Shown one piece after another: positions 25,242 through 33,194 of a stretch of DNA of 64,000 nucleotides. Numbering within the stretch: position 1 is the stretch's first letter; each line of letters starts with the position of its first letter. The DNA is from Bacillus sp. USDA818B3_A (GTDB lineage: Bacteria; Bacillota; Bacilli; Bacillales; Cytobacillaceae). The notes beneath the pieces are model-generated. The model did no database searches. It had not been told where the DNA came from and saw nothing but the letters and a program-made list of their open reading frames with translations. The position numbers were made by a program, and so were the translations under genes. The stretch is from positions 402,145-466,144 of the forward strand of contig NZ_JAABNN010000003.1 in the NCBI RefSeq assembly GCF_009928415.1, written 5' to 3'.

Positions 25242-25249
25242 GTCACTCT
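25225..25249 (+). terminator. Weak terminator after the membrane protein
   Basis: AGAGTGAC pairs with GTCACTCT around a 9-nt loop; the T tract is short. The stop codon of the gene lies at the right arm. Confidence 0.5.
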
Positions 25250-25330
25250 TAACCTTTGTCCTATATTCAACATTTTTATTTTTTGTTTCTTCATCATTAA
25301 ATTCACAACAATTGGATTAATGTAACTCAT

Positions 25331-25483
25331 TTAGTAATAATGAAGTCTTACACCAGTGTCACCGATTGTTTCGATGATTTTTCGACTTATAACAATCACT
25401 GGTAATTGTGTGAAGATACCTTTTGTTTCTCTTAATTGAGGAATAACAGATGCGTCTAATAAAATTTCTTGTTTGTGTTTATT
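25331..25483 (-). pseudogene. Orphan C-terminal coding fragment
   Basis: Fifty codons are open on the minus strand between TAA (25484-25486) and a stop at 25331-25333, reading ..EILLDASVIPQLRETKG.. and ..LPVIVISRKIIETIGDTG... There is no start codon with a ribosome-binding site. The composition looks like real protein rather than random AT-rich DNA. I do not recognise the family; it is likely the remnant of a lost gene. Confidence 0.4.
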
Positions 25484-25698
25484 TTATCTCACTTTTTTTA
25501 AACGTCTATGCTTTATTGTAGCGATTTATTTCGATTTGGAAAATACAACCATAAATTAATTTTATTTGATTATCTTAATAAAGTAACTAAATATGCTTCT
25601 TCCGTTAAAAACTTTTTTAGATAATTTTAACTAGTAATATTTGGTGCTAATTACTCTTTTTAACAGTTTAATGGGTTAATATAATTAAGGTACTAATT

Positions 25699-25747
25699 GA
25701 CCCCCTTTTGATATATACCTTTGGACTCCATTTAGGGGTCTTTTTTT
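25699..25747 (+). terminator. Terminator-like hairpin in the accessory patch
   Basis: GACCCC (25699-25704) and GGGGTC (25735-25740) pair and are followed by seven T. The loop of 30 nt is long for a terminator. No intact gene precedes it on the plus strand, so it may be left over from a decayed unit. The remainder of the 25.24-25.76 kb gap shows only AT-rich sequence and the orphan fragment. Confidence 0.4.
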
Positions 25748-25760
25748 GATTTCCTCTTAT

Positions 25761-26396
25761 TTAAATTAGTAGTTGATTTATATCTTGATCATTGTAAAAA
25801 GCATCTATAAGTTGACCTTTGATTTTGAATAAACTACCACTGGATATGATTTCAATTAATTCCTCTTTATCCTTCTCCCTGAACATACCACCTAAGATTT
25901 GAAAGCAGTAGGTTTCGAGAATAAAAACTGTCTCAAATTAGTGCATATTTTTTAAACTTTTAATAATCTCATCCCGATTAGCAGCAACACATTCCCTCAA
26001 AAAATTCTTGATGTTAGGTTTCTTTTTTGCCATTGCACCCTGATATGCTTCCTGTAAATCAACCATTATTTCAGTCATTGTTGCTTCCATACTATCTCCC
26101 AATAATTTAATTTTAGCCCAAGGATTTTTTTCAATAATCTCCTCTTCTATGAGCCAATTAAAGAAAGGACGAATATGTTGTATCTTCGCATTAATACTGT
26201 TAGCCTTGCACCTTTTCTTTTCATCAATAATCCATTTACGTAAAAAAGCAGAAGTAATTTCCTCAACATCCTCTACTCCATTTTGGTTACAGTATCTAAT
26301 AAATTGATTTAAAAGCACTCTTTTTTGACGTATCGTTTCGACTGTGTAACCATCTGCTTCACATACTAGTAAGCACTCTTCTGCTAAGTCTTTCAT
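25761..26396 (-). pseudogene. Recombinase-like protein (N-terminal SAM-like domain) interrupted by TAA
   Basis: From ATG 26396 the frame encodes an N-terminal core-binding domain of the tyrosine-recombinase type (TIRQKRVLLNQFIRYCNQNG.., FLRKWIIDEKKRCK.., PFFNWLIEEEIIEKNPW). It stops at TAA 25938-25940. The same frame continues for 58 further codons (FETVFILETYCF.., EKDKEELIEIISSGSLF..) to TAA at 25761. No catalytic Arg-His-Arg-Tyr domain is present. I read it as an interrupted or rearranged gene. The open frame extends upstream to 26621 and overlaps the divergent regulator gene, so the start is uncertain. Confidence 0.6.
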
Positions 26397-26495
26397 TGTA
26401 CCATCAACATCTCCTATATAGTTAACTTGAATAGTACAATTCTGTGAAAACCCTATAATACCAAGCCTTTTGTGAACATTTTCTAAACATATAGT

Positions 26496-26510
26496 GTTAA
26501 CATTGTTAAC
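26496..26510. promoter_or_regulatory. 15-nt palindrome, possible operator of the SufR-like regulator
   Basis: GTTAACA T TGTTAAC is a perfect dyad in the divergent promoter region, 66 bp before the regulator start. A -10-like TATAAT lies at 26537-26542. The position fits autoregulation or control of the recombinase-like gene, but there is no direct evidence. Confidence 0.4.
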
Positions 26511-26575
26511 TTCATTCCCTTTTTTTTTGGCTGTATTATAATGGAATAAATTATGGGGGTATGAGGTGAACAGTG

Positions 26576-27277
26576 ATGGAACAAACATTAAAAATAACAA
26601 ACGTTTTGTCAGATCCAACACGGTACTACATTTATCAATATATTACCAAACGTCATCAAGAAGTAACGGTTCAAGAGGTTGCTGAAAATTTTAACATTCA
26701 TCCGAATGTGGCCAGACTACACTTATCAAAGCTCGAAGATGTTAATATGTTAGCATCCGAAACAAAAAAAACGGGGAAAGGCGGCAGACCCAGCCGGCTT
26801 TACCGCTTATCTGACGATGTCATTCAATTGCATTTTCCTTACCGCGATTACATGCTTTTATCAAAGGTCGCTATTCAAACAATGATGTCCCTTGGTGAAG
26901 CAGGCAAGGATGCACTATATATGACCGGTAAGCGTTTTGGTACAGAAATAATCGAACAGGAATTGGCAAAACGGGCACTCGGTGAAGAACTCACCTTTGA
27001 CCAAAAACTTGCCATCTTAAAAAGCGCAGCTACACTCGCTGGCTTCTATCCTGAGTTTGAAGTAGGCAGCGATGATCAAACCAAAATTTATTTCCAAATT
27101 TTCAATTGTCCTTTTAAAGAAGTGGCAGAAGAACATACCGAAGCAGTGTGTAACATGCACCACGAATTTTTAAAAGGTATGTTTTGCGCTTTATTCGAAT
27201 CAGTAGAACTGATAGAAAAAGAAAATATGATTACAGGCTGTGAAACTTGTTCTTACCAGGTACTTGTTTCCAACTAA
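26576..27277 (+). CDS. Helix-turn-helix regulator with C-terminal cysteine cluster (SufR-like)
   Basis: A 233-residue protein with an N-terminal winged HTH of the ArsR/DeoR type (residues 10-80; VQEVAENFNIHPNVARLHLSKLE) and a C-terminal sensing domain. Five cysteines occur at about 178, 192, 204, 222 and 225 (NCPF, VCNMHH, MFCALF, GCETC), an arrangement similar to the Fe-S cluster ligands of SufR. It is predicted to sense Fe-S or redox status; the targets are unknown. ATG 26576 follows GAGGTGA. It is adjacent to yqgY and divergent from the recombinase-like ORF. Confidence 0.82.
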   Translation: MEQTLKITNVLSDPTRYYIYQYITKRHQEVTVQEVAENFNIHPNVARLHLSKLEDVNMLASETKKTGKGGRPSRLYRLSDDVIQLHFPYRDYMLLSKVAIQTMMSLGEAGKDALYMTGKRFGTEIIEQELAKRALGEELTFDQKLAILKSAATLAGFYPEFEVGSDDQTKIYFQIFNCPFKEVAEEHTEAVCNMHHEFLKGMFCALFESVELIEKENMITGCETCSYQVLVSN

Positions 27278-27360
27278 TTCGAAACCAATGTTTACATTAT
27301 GCCTCCTTTTACTTTATAATATTGTATTGATGGTATCGCACGACAAAAGGGGGTATACAT

Positions 27361-27603
27361 ATGGATCGCATGTTCAGAGTTTGTGGTTTTTGGACAGGTA
27401 TTTTTACGGTCATGCTCTATTTAGGTGATATGGATAGAACAGCCATGCTATTCTTAGCGCAAACAGGATTCTTTGTTCTGCTTAGCTACCTAAAGCTTTC
27501 CGAACGTATGTATTTGTATGTGTTCGGGGCATATTTAACTATCTTCTTCGCTGGCTTTACGTATTGGACAACATTCATGATGCCACTTGGCGCAGGAGAA
27601 TAA
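27361..27603 (+). CDS. yqgY: DUF2626 membrane protein YqgY
   Basis: An 80-residue protein with two to three membrane helices, matching the DUF2626 family (MDRMFRVCGFWTGIF at the N-terminus, TYWTTFMMP near the end). It is conserved in Bacillus next to yqgX. GGGGG precedes the ATG. Function unknown. Confidence 0.88.
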   Translation: MDRMFRVCGFWTGIFTVMLYLGDMDRTAMLFLAQTGFFVLLSYLKLSERMYLYVFGAYLTIFFAGFTYWTTFMMPLGAGE

Positions 27604-27636
27604 CACCAATTGCGTAAGCGCTTAGAGCTTAATAAA

Positions 27637-27660
27637 AAAACGCCGGTATACGGCGTTTTT
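27637..27660. terminator. Bidirectional terminator yqgY / methyltransferase
   Basis: AAACGCCG and CGGCGTTT pair around a short loop with A and T tracts on both sides. It ends two convergent genes. Confidence 0.88.
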
Positions 27661-28755
27661 TTATTGTTTGAAAACATCTTCTTCTTTTATACTGAGACCT
27701 TTTGTTTGAATAATCACATGAAAATACGCGCTCATTCCTGACGGCATAATTAAACTTCGGATGGCACGATTTCTTCGACTTACCTCTGAAAAAGGATTTG
27801 GATCATAATGGCTCTCTAGTTCCTCTAAAATTCCTGCTTTTAACAGAAATTCATCCTGCCTTAGTTTCGTTAAATACACTATCTTTTGCTCCATCCCTTT
27901 TTGGACTAAAAAATCAAAATGGATATGGGTGGTAATATCCATTTCCCCGGGATGCTGCAATACATCATCCATCATTACATGTTGATAGTACCCTCTTAAA
28001 CTTCCCTGTTTATGTACGGGATTTGACCATTCCTCAGCCGTATAGCCGTAATCCGCCGTAACAACAATTCCTTTAATTAAAACATTAGAAATATCCTCAA
28101 CCATCTTCTCCATCGCTAAAGGTATTTCAATCCTCTGTTTTTCATTTATAGCTAAATTACTTTCTGCCAAGAAGCTAGTAATCGCTTGGTTGGTTACCGG
28201 TTCCCTTTGTTCAAATAACTGTCCGTCCTCCTTGATTCCAACCATGACTTCGACTAGTTGTCCATTTATTTTTTCAATCACATGAACTGGAAGGGCATCA
28301 AAAAGTTCGTTCGAGAAGATCATTCCAGAGAAAGGCTCAACCTCGCCCAGATTATCCACTTGAATAAACGAAAAATGAGGTGACAATAATTCACGCTGCG
28401 ACTTTCGATGGTAAGGACTGCTTTCTACCATAATATATTTAATAGGTGTTTGAATGGAGTCATACCACTCCGTTAAAAACGCATGTGCAAAACGCCCGGT
28501 ACCAGCGCCAATTTCACAAAAAACAGGTGGCATTTTTGTTTTTTGGCAAAGGTTAGAGAACCATTTGGCAAGGAGTCTTCCATATACATCCGAAATATTA
28601 GCAGTAGTAATAAAATCTCCTTGTTTTCCTATCTTCGGTTTATCCTTCATATAATAGCCCAATTCCGGATGATAAAGAGCAGCCGATATAAAATCGGCAT
28701 AGGAGATCACCCCTTTTGGGGAATTTGAGATTAATTGTTGTAAATAGGTAATCAT
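27661..28755 (-). CDS. SAM-dependent methyltransferase, MidA/NDUFAF7 family
   Basis: A 364-residue protein of the DUF185/MidA family, whose mitochondrial member methylates an arginine of complex I. The class I SAM-binding motif is FCEIGAGTGRFA; IFSNELFDALPVHV and VTADYGYTAEEW are family blocks. The bacterial substrate is unknown. It ends within the bidirectional terminator and is followed upstream by yqgX, 31 bp away, in the same direction. Confidence 0.9.
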   Translation of the reverse strand: MITYLQQLISNSPKGVISYADFISAALYHPELGYYMKDKPKIGKQGDFITTANISDVYGRLLAKWFSNLCQKTKMPPVFCEIGAGTGRFAHAFLTEWYDSIQTPIKYIMVESSPYHRKSQRELLSPHFSFIQVDNLGEVEPFSGMIFSNELFDALPVHVIEKINGQLVEVMVGIKEDGQLFEQREPVTNQAITSFLAESNLAINEKQRIEIPLAMEKMVEDISNVLIKGIVVTADYGYTAEEWSNPVHKQGSLRGYYQHVMMDDVLQHPGEMDITTHIHFDFLVQKGMEQKIVYLTKLRQDEFLLKAGILEELESHYDPNPFSEVSRRNRAIRSLIMPSGMSAYFHVIIQTKGLSIKEEDVFKQ

Positions 28756-28786
28756 GATTGCTCCCTTTGAAAAACTCTATCAGATT

Positions 28787-29422
28787 TTAAAAACCATTTA
28801 AGAAGGGATTGCTATCCATTTCCTCTCCTATGGTCGTGACAGGACCATGTCCTGGTAAGACATATGTTTCCTCCGGCAAGCATAAGAGTTTATCATGAAT
28901 ACTTTTTAAAAGCTGCGCTGAATTCCCACCAGGTAAGTCCGTACGGCCGATACTTCCCTGAAATAGGGCATCCCCTGAAATAACAACCTCATTTTTCGCA
29001 AAATAATAAGAAATACTGCCAGGTGAATGACCAGGTGTATGAAAAATGCGGAAAGAAAAGTCTCCTATTTTCATTTCCTCTTCATTTCGGATAATATGTT
29101 CGGCCGGCTTAGCTGTGATCGGTTCCATTTGCATAAATAATTGGGAACCGTTAAGCCTTGGATCACTAAGCCATTTTTCCTCTTGTTTATGTAGGTACAC
29201 TGGAATATTATAAGTTTCCCTCACCATATCTACTGCACCAATATGATCAAAATGAGCATGGGTTAAAAGCATTGCCAGTGGCTTTAATTTTCTTTGAGTC
29301 ATTAAGTTAATTAACTTGTTCCCTTCCTCACCCGGGTCAATTATCAAGCAAGTCTTATCAGGATTTTCAACAAGATAGCAATTAGTCTGCAAAGGGCCTA
29401 AGGGGATTTGCTGCCATTTCAT
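28787..29422 (-). CDS. yqgX: MBL-fold metallohydrolase YqgX
   Basis: A 211-residue glyoxalase II-like metallo-beta-lactamase-fold hydrolase. The HxHxDH motif is THAHFDHIG, with further ligands in HTPGHSPGS, SGDALF and LPGHGP. It is expected to hydrolyse a thioester such as S-lactoyl-bacillithiol (inference). ATG 29422 is chosen because GGGAGG lies 7 nt upstream; in-frame ATGs before it lie within or before that site. Confidence 0.92.
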   Translation of the reverse strand: MKWQQIPLGPLQTNCYLVENPDKTCLIIDPGEEGNKLINLMTQRKLKPLAMLLTHAHFDHIGAVDMVRETYNIPVYLHKQEEKWLSDPRLNGSQLFMQMEPITAKPAEHIIRNEEEMKIGDFSFRIFHTPGHSPGSISYYFAKNEVVISGDALFQGSIGRTDLPGGNSAQLLKSIHDKLLCLPEETYVLPGHGPVTTIGEEMDSNPFLNGF

Positions 29423-29615
29423 ATAATTTCCTCCCATATAAAAGTACATTAGCTTTATTTTACACTATAGGGCAAAGTTGAGAAAGCATCACAAATAATA
29501 AAGCGCTACATTTGCCCTCGACAAATTTATGAAAAAACTATAAAATAGGATACGAATGTATATAATATAGTTACATAATTTTGGGATGGCTTACAACGAA
29601 AAGGGGGAATTTAAA

Positions 29616-29792
29616 ATGGGTTTAGTGATAATTTTTGCTCTCGTAACAATCCTTGCAGCCATTGGAGGACTTCGTACACTGAAAGATAAGAACTTCCTAG
29701 GCGCTTTTTGGGCTATAGCTTCATTTCTAGTTTTCGGCTGGTTTACAGTCATGACAATTATTGAATCCGGTTACCCAACCGGAACACATTAA
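29616..29792 (+). CDS. yqgW: DUF2759 small membrane protein YqgW
   Basis: A 58-residue protein with two hydrophobic helices (GLVIIFALVTILAAIGG and FWAIASFLVFGWFTVMTII). It matches YqgW of Bacillus. ATG 29616 follows GGGGG with 8-nt spacing. Divergent from yqgX. Function unknown. Confidence 0.85.
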   Translation: MGLVIIFALVTILAAIGGLRTLKDKNFLGAFWAIASFLVFGWFTVMTIIESGYPTGTH

Positions 29793-29837
29793 TCAAATAA
29801 AAAAGACTGTCAGTTGACAGTCTTTTTTATTTGATTA
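29790..29837. terminator. 48-nt perfectly palindromic bidirectional terminator
   Basis: TAATCAAATAAAAAAGACTG.. forms a 23-bp perfect arm with a 2-nt centre. The left end is the yqgW stop codon and the right end lies 5 nt before the yqgV stop. It has A and T tracts in both orientations. Confidence 0.92.
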
Positions 29838-29841
29838 TTAA

Positions 29842-30159
29842 TTAGCCCTCGTTTAACAGACTATTAACGCGCTCTACTTTATATTCCATGGTCCTTTTAA
29901 CATCCCTTCGGTCATCAATGCGAATCGTTGTAGCGACCCGCTTAATCCCCTCAGAAAATGGAACCTCATGCATGGCTTGAATCACTTCAAAAAGAACTGG
30001 CAGTTCTCCTTCAATAATCGTATTCATCGGTGTTAATTGAAACTTAATTTTCCCTTCCTCTTCATAGTTCCTTAGAACCTTATGAACACTGGCTACATAT
30101 TTACTTACACTTGGTGTTTCAGTCCCTAATGGAATAACCGCTACATCTACAATCGCCAA
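29842..30159 (-). CDS. yqgV: Thiamine-binding/MTH1187-family protein YqgV
   Basis: A 105-residue ferredoxin-like protein of the MTH1187 family, which binds thiamine or HMP-like ligands. The N-terminus AIVDVAVIPLGTETPSVSKYVA and the segment LTPMNTIIEGE are typical. TTG 30159 is chosen as start because GGTGAT lies 4 nt before it and it fits the family N-terminus; ATG 30174 is in frame upstream but has no ribosome-binding site. Confidence 0.85.
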   Translation of the reverse strand: MAIVDVAVIPLGTETPSVSKYVASVHKVLRNYEEEGKIKFQLTPMNTIIEGELPVLFEVIQAMHEVPFSEGIKRVATTIRIDDRRDVKRTMEYKVERVNSLLNEG

Positions 30160-30227
30160 AATTATCACCATCACTTTAACATTTTATATTCCTCTGTGAT
30201 TTTACCATAATTAACAAAAAAGAAAAA

Positions 30228-30249
30228 AGAATGACTTTTTCTTGTCATC
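30228..30249 (-). terminator. Terminator of yqgU
   Basis: GATGAC and GTCATTC pair on the minus strand and are followed by TTTTTTC. It overlaps the end of yqgU. Confidence 0.65.
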
Positions 30250-31381
30250 CCTTTATTAAGTCATAAATTTTCTTTTCGTTTAAATCGATTATTTTTTCAT
30301 AGCTATTTCCGAGTAAAGCGGCTTCTCCAGAAGGTGATATTGAAATGGGCAGATTGTCCAAGTTTTCAAGAATCAATTGACTGGTGCCCTTCTTCAAGTC
30401 ATACCGTATAAGCTGGAAGCCCTCTGTATATGTATCCACATCACCACTTGAAAGCGGCTGAAAGGTGATAAATTGCTGCTTACTTCCGTTAAAATCATAG
30501 AAAGGAACCAGCCAATCTGAAAACTGCTTTAACTGGGGAGTTGAAAAGCTGAAAAGCTTGGTTTCCTTTTTGTCAAAAAATGAATAGTCCACCCTATCCG
30601 AATCTCCATCACTCTCAGTTACCGTCATAAGCAGATTGGGATAGGCAGCAAACTGGATGACTCGGGAAAAAGCAGTCCGGTTCGTCCCCTTTTCTAAATG
30701 ACTAAAAATAAGCGGCGCAGTTAATGAAGAACTGTTCTGGTCCCAATCTATGTAAGCAATCTCTTGTTCCTTGTTCCATTGAACAAATGGCTGCGGTAAA
30801 CTGAGTACCGTTGTATTGCCATTCTCTGTATCTAATAAAGAGATTTGAAAGCTCCAGTCTTCCTCAAACTTCGTAACAAGTAATTTTGACTCATTATAGG
30901 GGTTCCACTCAATCACTAAATCATACGAGGGAAAGGTCTTTATTAAGTGTTCAGTTCCTTTCGTATCAATGATGGTGACCATCCCTTCATTTGCGGACGA
31001 TGAAGTATGGATCATAAGATATTTCTTAGATGGGCTTATCTGTACATTGACTATAGGATTCTCGGTTGTATATATCAACTTACTTTTTCCTGTTATTAGG
31101 TTATAAAGAAAAAGATTTGATGTTTGATTTAAGTTGGTCACATAAAAAATTTGTTGATTAGTAAACCAGCCGATTACCTTATAAAAATCACCCCTATCTT
31201 CCGGAATCGTTAGAGGCAGTTTCCATTCAACGGCCACTGATGCGGCAGGTTTTTGATTTTTATCATTTTTTGAATTTTTACGTTCAGGATGTTGATTATT
31301 GGCACATGCACCTAATAAAAAAGACGACAAAATAAATATAAGCAAAAATAAAATACGATGCACTTGTTTAAATTTGTTCAT
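30245..31381 (-). CDS. yqgU: Lipoprotein YqgU
   Basis: A 378-residue secreted lipoprotein. The signal ends at LLGAC (Cys about 26), followed by an Asn/Lys-rich linker and a WD/propeller-like domain with repeated hydrophobic-polar strands. It matches YqgU of B. subtilis by position and length. The role is unknown. It stands alone between terminators. Confidence 0.86.
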   Translation of the reverse strand: MNKFKQVHRILFLLIFILSSFLLGACANNQHPERKNSKNDKNQKPAASVAVEWKLPLTIPEDRGDFYKVIGWFTNQQIFYVTNLNQTSNLFLYNLITGKSKLIYTTENPIVNVQISPSKKYLMIHTSSSANEGMVTIIDTKGTEHLIKTFPSYDLVIEWNPYNESKLLVTKFEEDWSFQISLLDTENGNTTVLSLPQPFVQWNKEQEIAYIDWDQNSSSLTAPLIFSHLEKGTNRTAFSRVIQFAAYPNLLMTVTESDGDSDRVDYSFFDKKETKLFSFSTPQLKQFSDWLVPFYDFNGSKQQFITFQPLSSGDVDTYTEGFQLIRYDLKKGTSQLILENLDNLPISISPSGEAALLGNSYEKIIDLNEKKIYDLIKG

Positions 31382-31474
31382 ATCAATTAAGCCGCCTCCC
31401 CCTATCTTTATAATGATTTAGACGCTATTACTCTATAAACGTTTCAATATTTTTCATAGTCAAGGAAAAACAGG

Positions 31475-31502
31475 AAAAAAGCCGTAAATTTCCGGCTTTT
31501 TT
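31475..31502 (-). terminator. Terminator downstream of yqgT
   Basis: AAAAAAGCCG pairs with CGGCTTTTTT around TAAATTTC. It lies about 108 nt after the yqgT stop and can work in either direction. Confidence 0.7.
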
Positions 31503-31609
31503 ATCAGTAATCGTTGTTGAGATGTATTAATGTCTGAATTTTCTTAAGCTAACTTCACTCTATTTTAATGACAATAGCAAGATTTTACAAGTAAGGTGGT
31601 GAAAAAATT

Positions 31610-32797
31610 TTAATCTATTAATACCGCTGCGAATATTTCGAATGATCGACTAAGGATCGTTGGAAATTGGGAAAGCGGCAGTGGATTAATTCCTTTTCCT
31701 AGTTCAAGTGTAAATCCCGGCCGTTTGAACTCTTGTATAAACCAATCCTTATATCCAGCGTGACTGTTTACATAGCGAATCGCTTGGTAACCACTTACTT
31801 TTTCGAATTTTTTGGCAAGATCCTCTGATTCTGATGGTTCGAGTCCCTCATATCCCCAATAAAATTCTTCCCCCTGGGTATGAAAGGCAATAAGCAGGTC
31901 AAAATGATTGTTTTTCGCTAAATCCGCCATAGCGACGGCCTCAGGTTCTGTTAACGGCTCCTCACCTGGAAAATCTCTAGACGCTGGTATTTTGGGCTTT
32001 TTATTTTTCCTGCATATGTCCCAATTCGCAGGAAATTGGTTGTTTAAATCTATTCCCCTTATATTTGCTTTCCAATGAATAAAGTCATCACTGCCTTCAT
32101 TGATTTCGATAACCTCTGTTGCTATATGAGAAGGCGGTCCGTTTAATACCAGATCTACCCCATCGGGATTAACCATGGGCACTAGCGATAACTCAATGGC
32201 CTCGTAGAGATCAGCCGCTTTTTTCCCTTTAATGACTTGACCATTAGTCAGGGAGAGTAAAAAATGATTTAATAAACTCATCAGGACCATGGTGGTAATC
32301 CATTCATTGGCATGAAAGGAAGCGTTCATGTGGATCTTCCTTTCTCCCTTTCCAATTCTAATTTCATGGATATGATTACCTAACACACTCGTACCAATTT
32401 GTTTTACGTTTATAAATGGATATAAGCGTTTAAGATTTTTAACTAATTTTTCAAGTCTTTTATAATCTAACGGGGTTGTTATTGGTACAAACGGAATAAC
32501 GACTTTTTCGGGGACAAATATCCTCTCTCCTATAACCAAGTGGAGTGGATTTTTTGATTGATTTAGCAGGTAAAGGGAATCAACCGCTATTCCTTTTGAA
32601 GCAGCTATTTTTTCAAATGTATCGCCCTCTTTAATTGTATAGGGTACTGACACATATCCAGGTATTTGGACTTTCTGATCTGGTTTCATATTTGTTGGAT
32701 TTAAGTTGGAGTTAGAATCTAGGATTAATTTGAGCGGGATATTAAATAAACCGCTTAAATATGACAGAGTATCCCCTGTCCGCACACTTATCTCCAT
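31610..32797 (-). CDS. yqgT: LysM-M14 gamma-D-glutamyl-(L)-meso-diaminopimelate peptidase
   Basis: A 395-residue cell-wall enzyme with two N-terminal LysM domains (about 1-45 and 48-95) and an M14 zinc carboxypeptidase domain. Zinc ligands are in HANEW and a later His; the catalytic Glu is in GFTLELGKG near the C-terminus. It resembles endopeptidase I of Bacillus, which cleaves gamma-D-Glu-diaminopimelate bonds in muropeptides. ATG 32797 follows GGGAGG with 7-nt spacing. B. subtilis glcK and yqgS would lie next to it but are absent here. Confidence 0.92.
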   Translation of the reverse strand: MEISVRTGDTLSYLSGLFNIPLKLILDSNSNLNPTNMKPDQKVQIPGYVSVPYTIKEGDTFEKIAASKGIAVDSLYLLNQSKNPLHLVIGERIFVPEKVVIPFVPITTPLDYKRLEKLVKNLKRLYPFINVKQIGTSVLGNHIHEIRIGKGERKIHMNASFHANEWITTMVLMSLLNHFLLSLTNGQVIKGKKAADLYEAIELSLVPMVNPDGVDLVLNGPPSHIATEVIEINEGSDDFIHWKANIRGIDLNNQFPANWDICRKNKKPKIPASRDFPGEEPLTEPEAVAMADLAKNNHFDLLIAFHTQGEEFYWGYEGLEPSESEDLAKKFEKVSGYQAIRYVNSHAGYKDWFIQEFKRPGFTLELGKGINPLPLSQFPTILSRSFEIFAAVLID

Positions 32798-32851
32798 CTG
32801 CCTTCCTCCCATCATAAAAAAACATATGAGTGTATTAAAGGAAAAATGATA

Positions 32852-32875
32852 AAAACCCGTATTTCTACGGGTTTT
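32852..32875 (-). terminator. Terminator of gluP-yqgQ
   Basis: AAAACCCGTA pairs with TACGGGTTTT around a 4-nt loop, 12 nt after the yqgQ stop codon. Confidence 0.88.
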
Positions 32876-32887
32876 ATTGTTGGCGGT

Positions 32888-33091
32888 TTATCTTATTTTT
32901 TCTTTTTGAGTTTGGATTTCATGTCGCAGCAATAAAATGGCTGACTGATATTCTTTTGGCTCAATTAATTGTGAATGATATAAATCTTTTAATTCTGCTA
33001 TCATGAGTTCAAGATCTCCAATTCGATCACCGACATAAATTACTGTTCCAAATCTCTTCAAAAATTGCTGAATATCATAGATTGTCTTCAT
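32888..33091 (-). CDS. yqgQ: DUF910 protein YqgQ
   Basis: A 67-residue protein with the YqgQ/DUF910 sequence (FGTVIYVGDRIGDLELM, KEYQSAILLLRHE). It is a small helical bundle of unknown function, possibly nucleic-acid binding. GGGGAGG precedes the ATG. It follows gluP by about 100 bp, the normal order. In B. subtilis glcK follows it; here a terminator and then yqgT follow. Confidence 0.92.
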   Translation of the reverse strand: MKTIYDIQQFLKRFGTVIYVGDRIGDLELMIAELKDLYHSQLIEPKEYQSAILLLRHEIQTQKEKIR

Positions 33092-33194
33092 TTAGGAACC
33101 TCCCCTCCTTCGTTTATTTGAATGGAGAGTATTATTCTATTACTAAACAAAAGTATAACTTATACACATTTTCACCTCAAGAACATTGGATTTA

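Noticed and set aside
25938-25940. Second selenocysteine or readthrough codon in the recombinase-like ORF
   Set aside because: The codon is TAA, not TGA, and no SECIS-like hairpin follows; a nonsense mutation or natural end is simpler.
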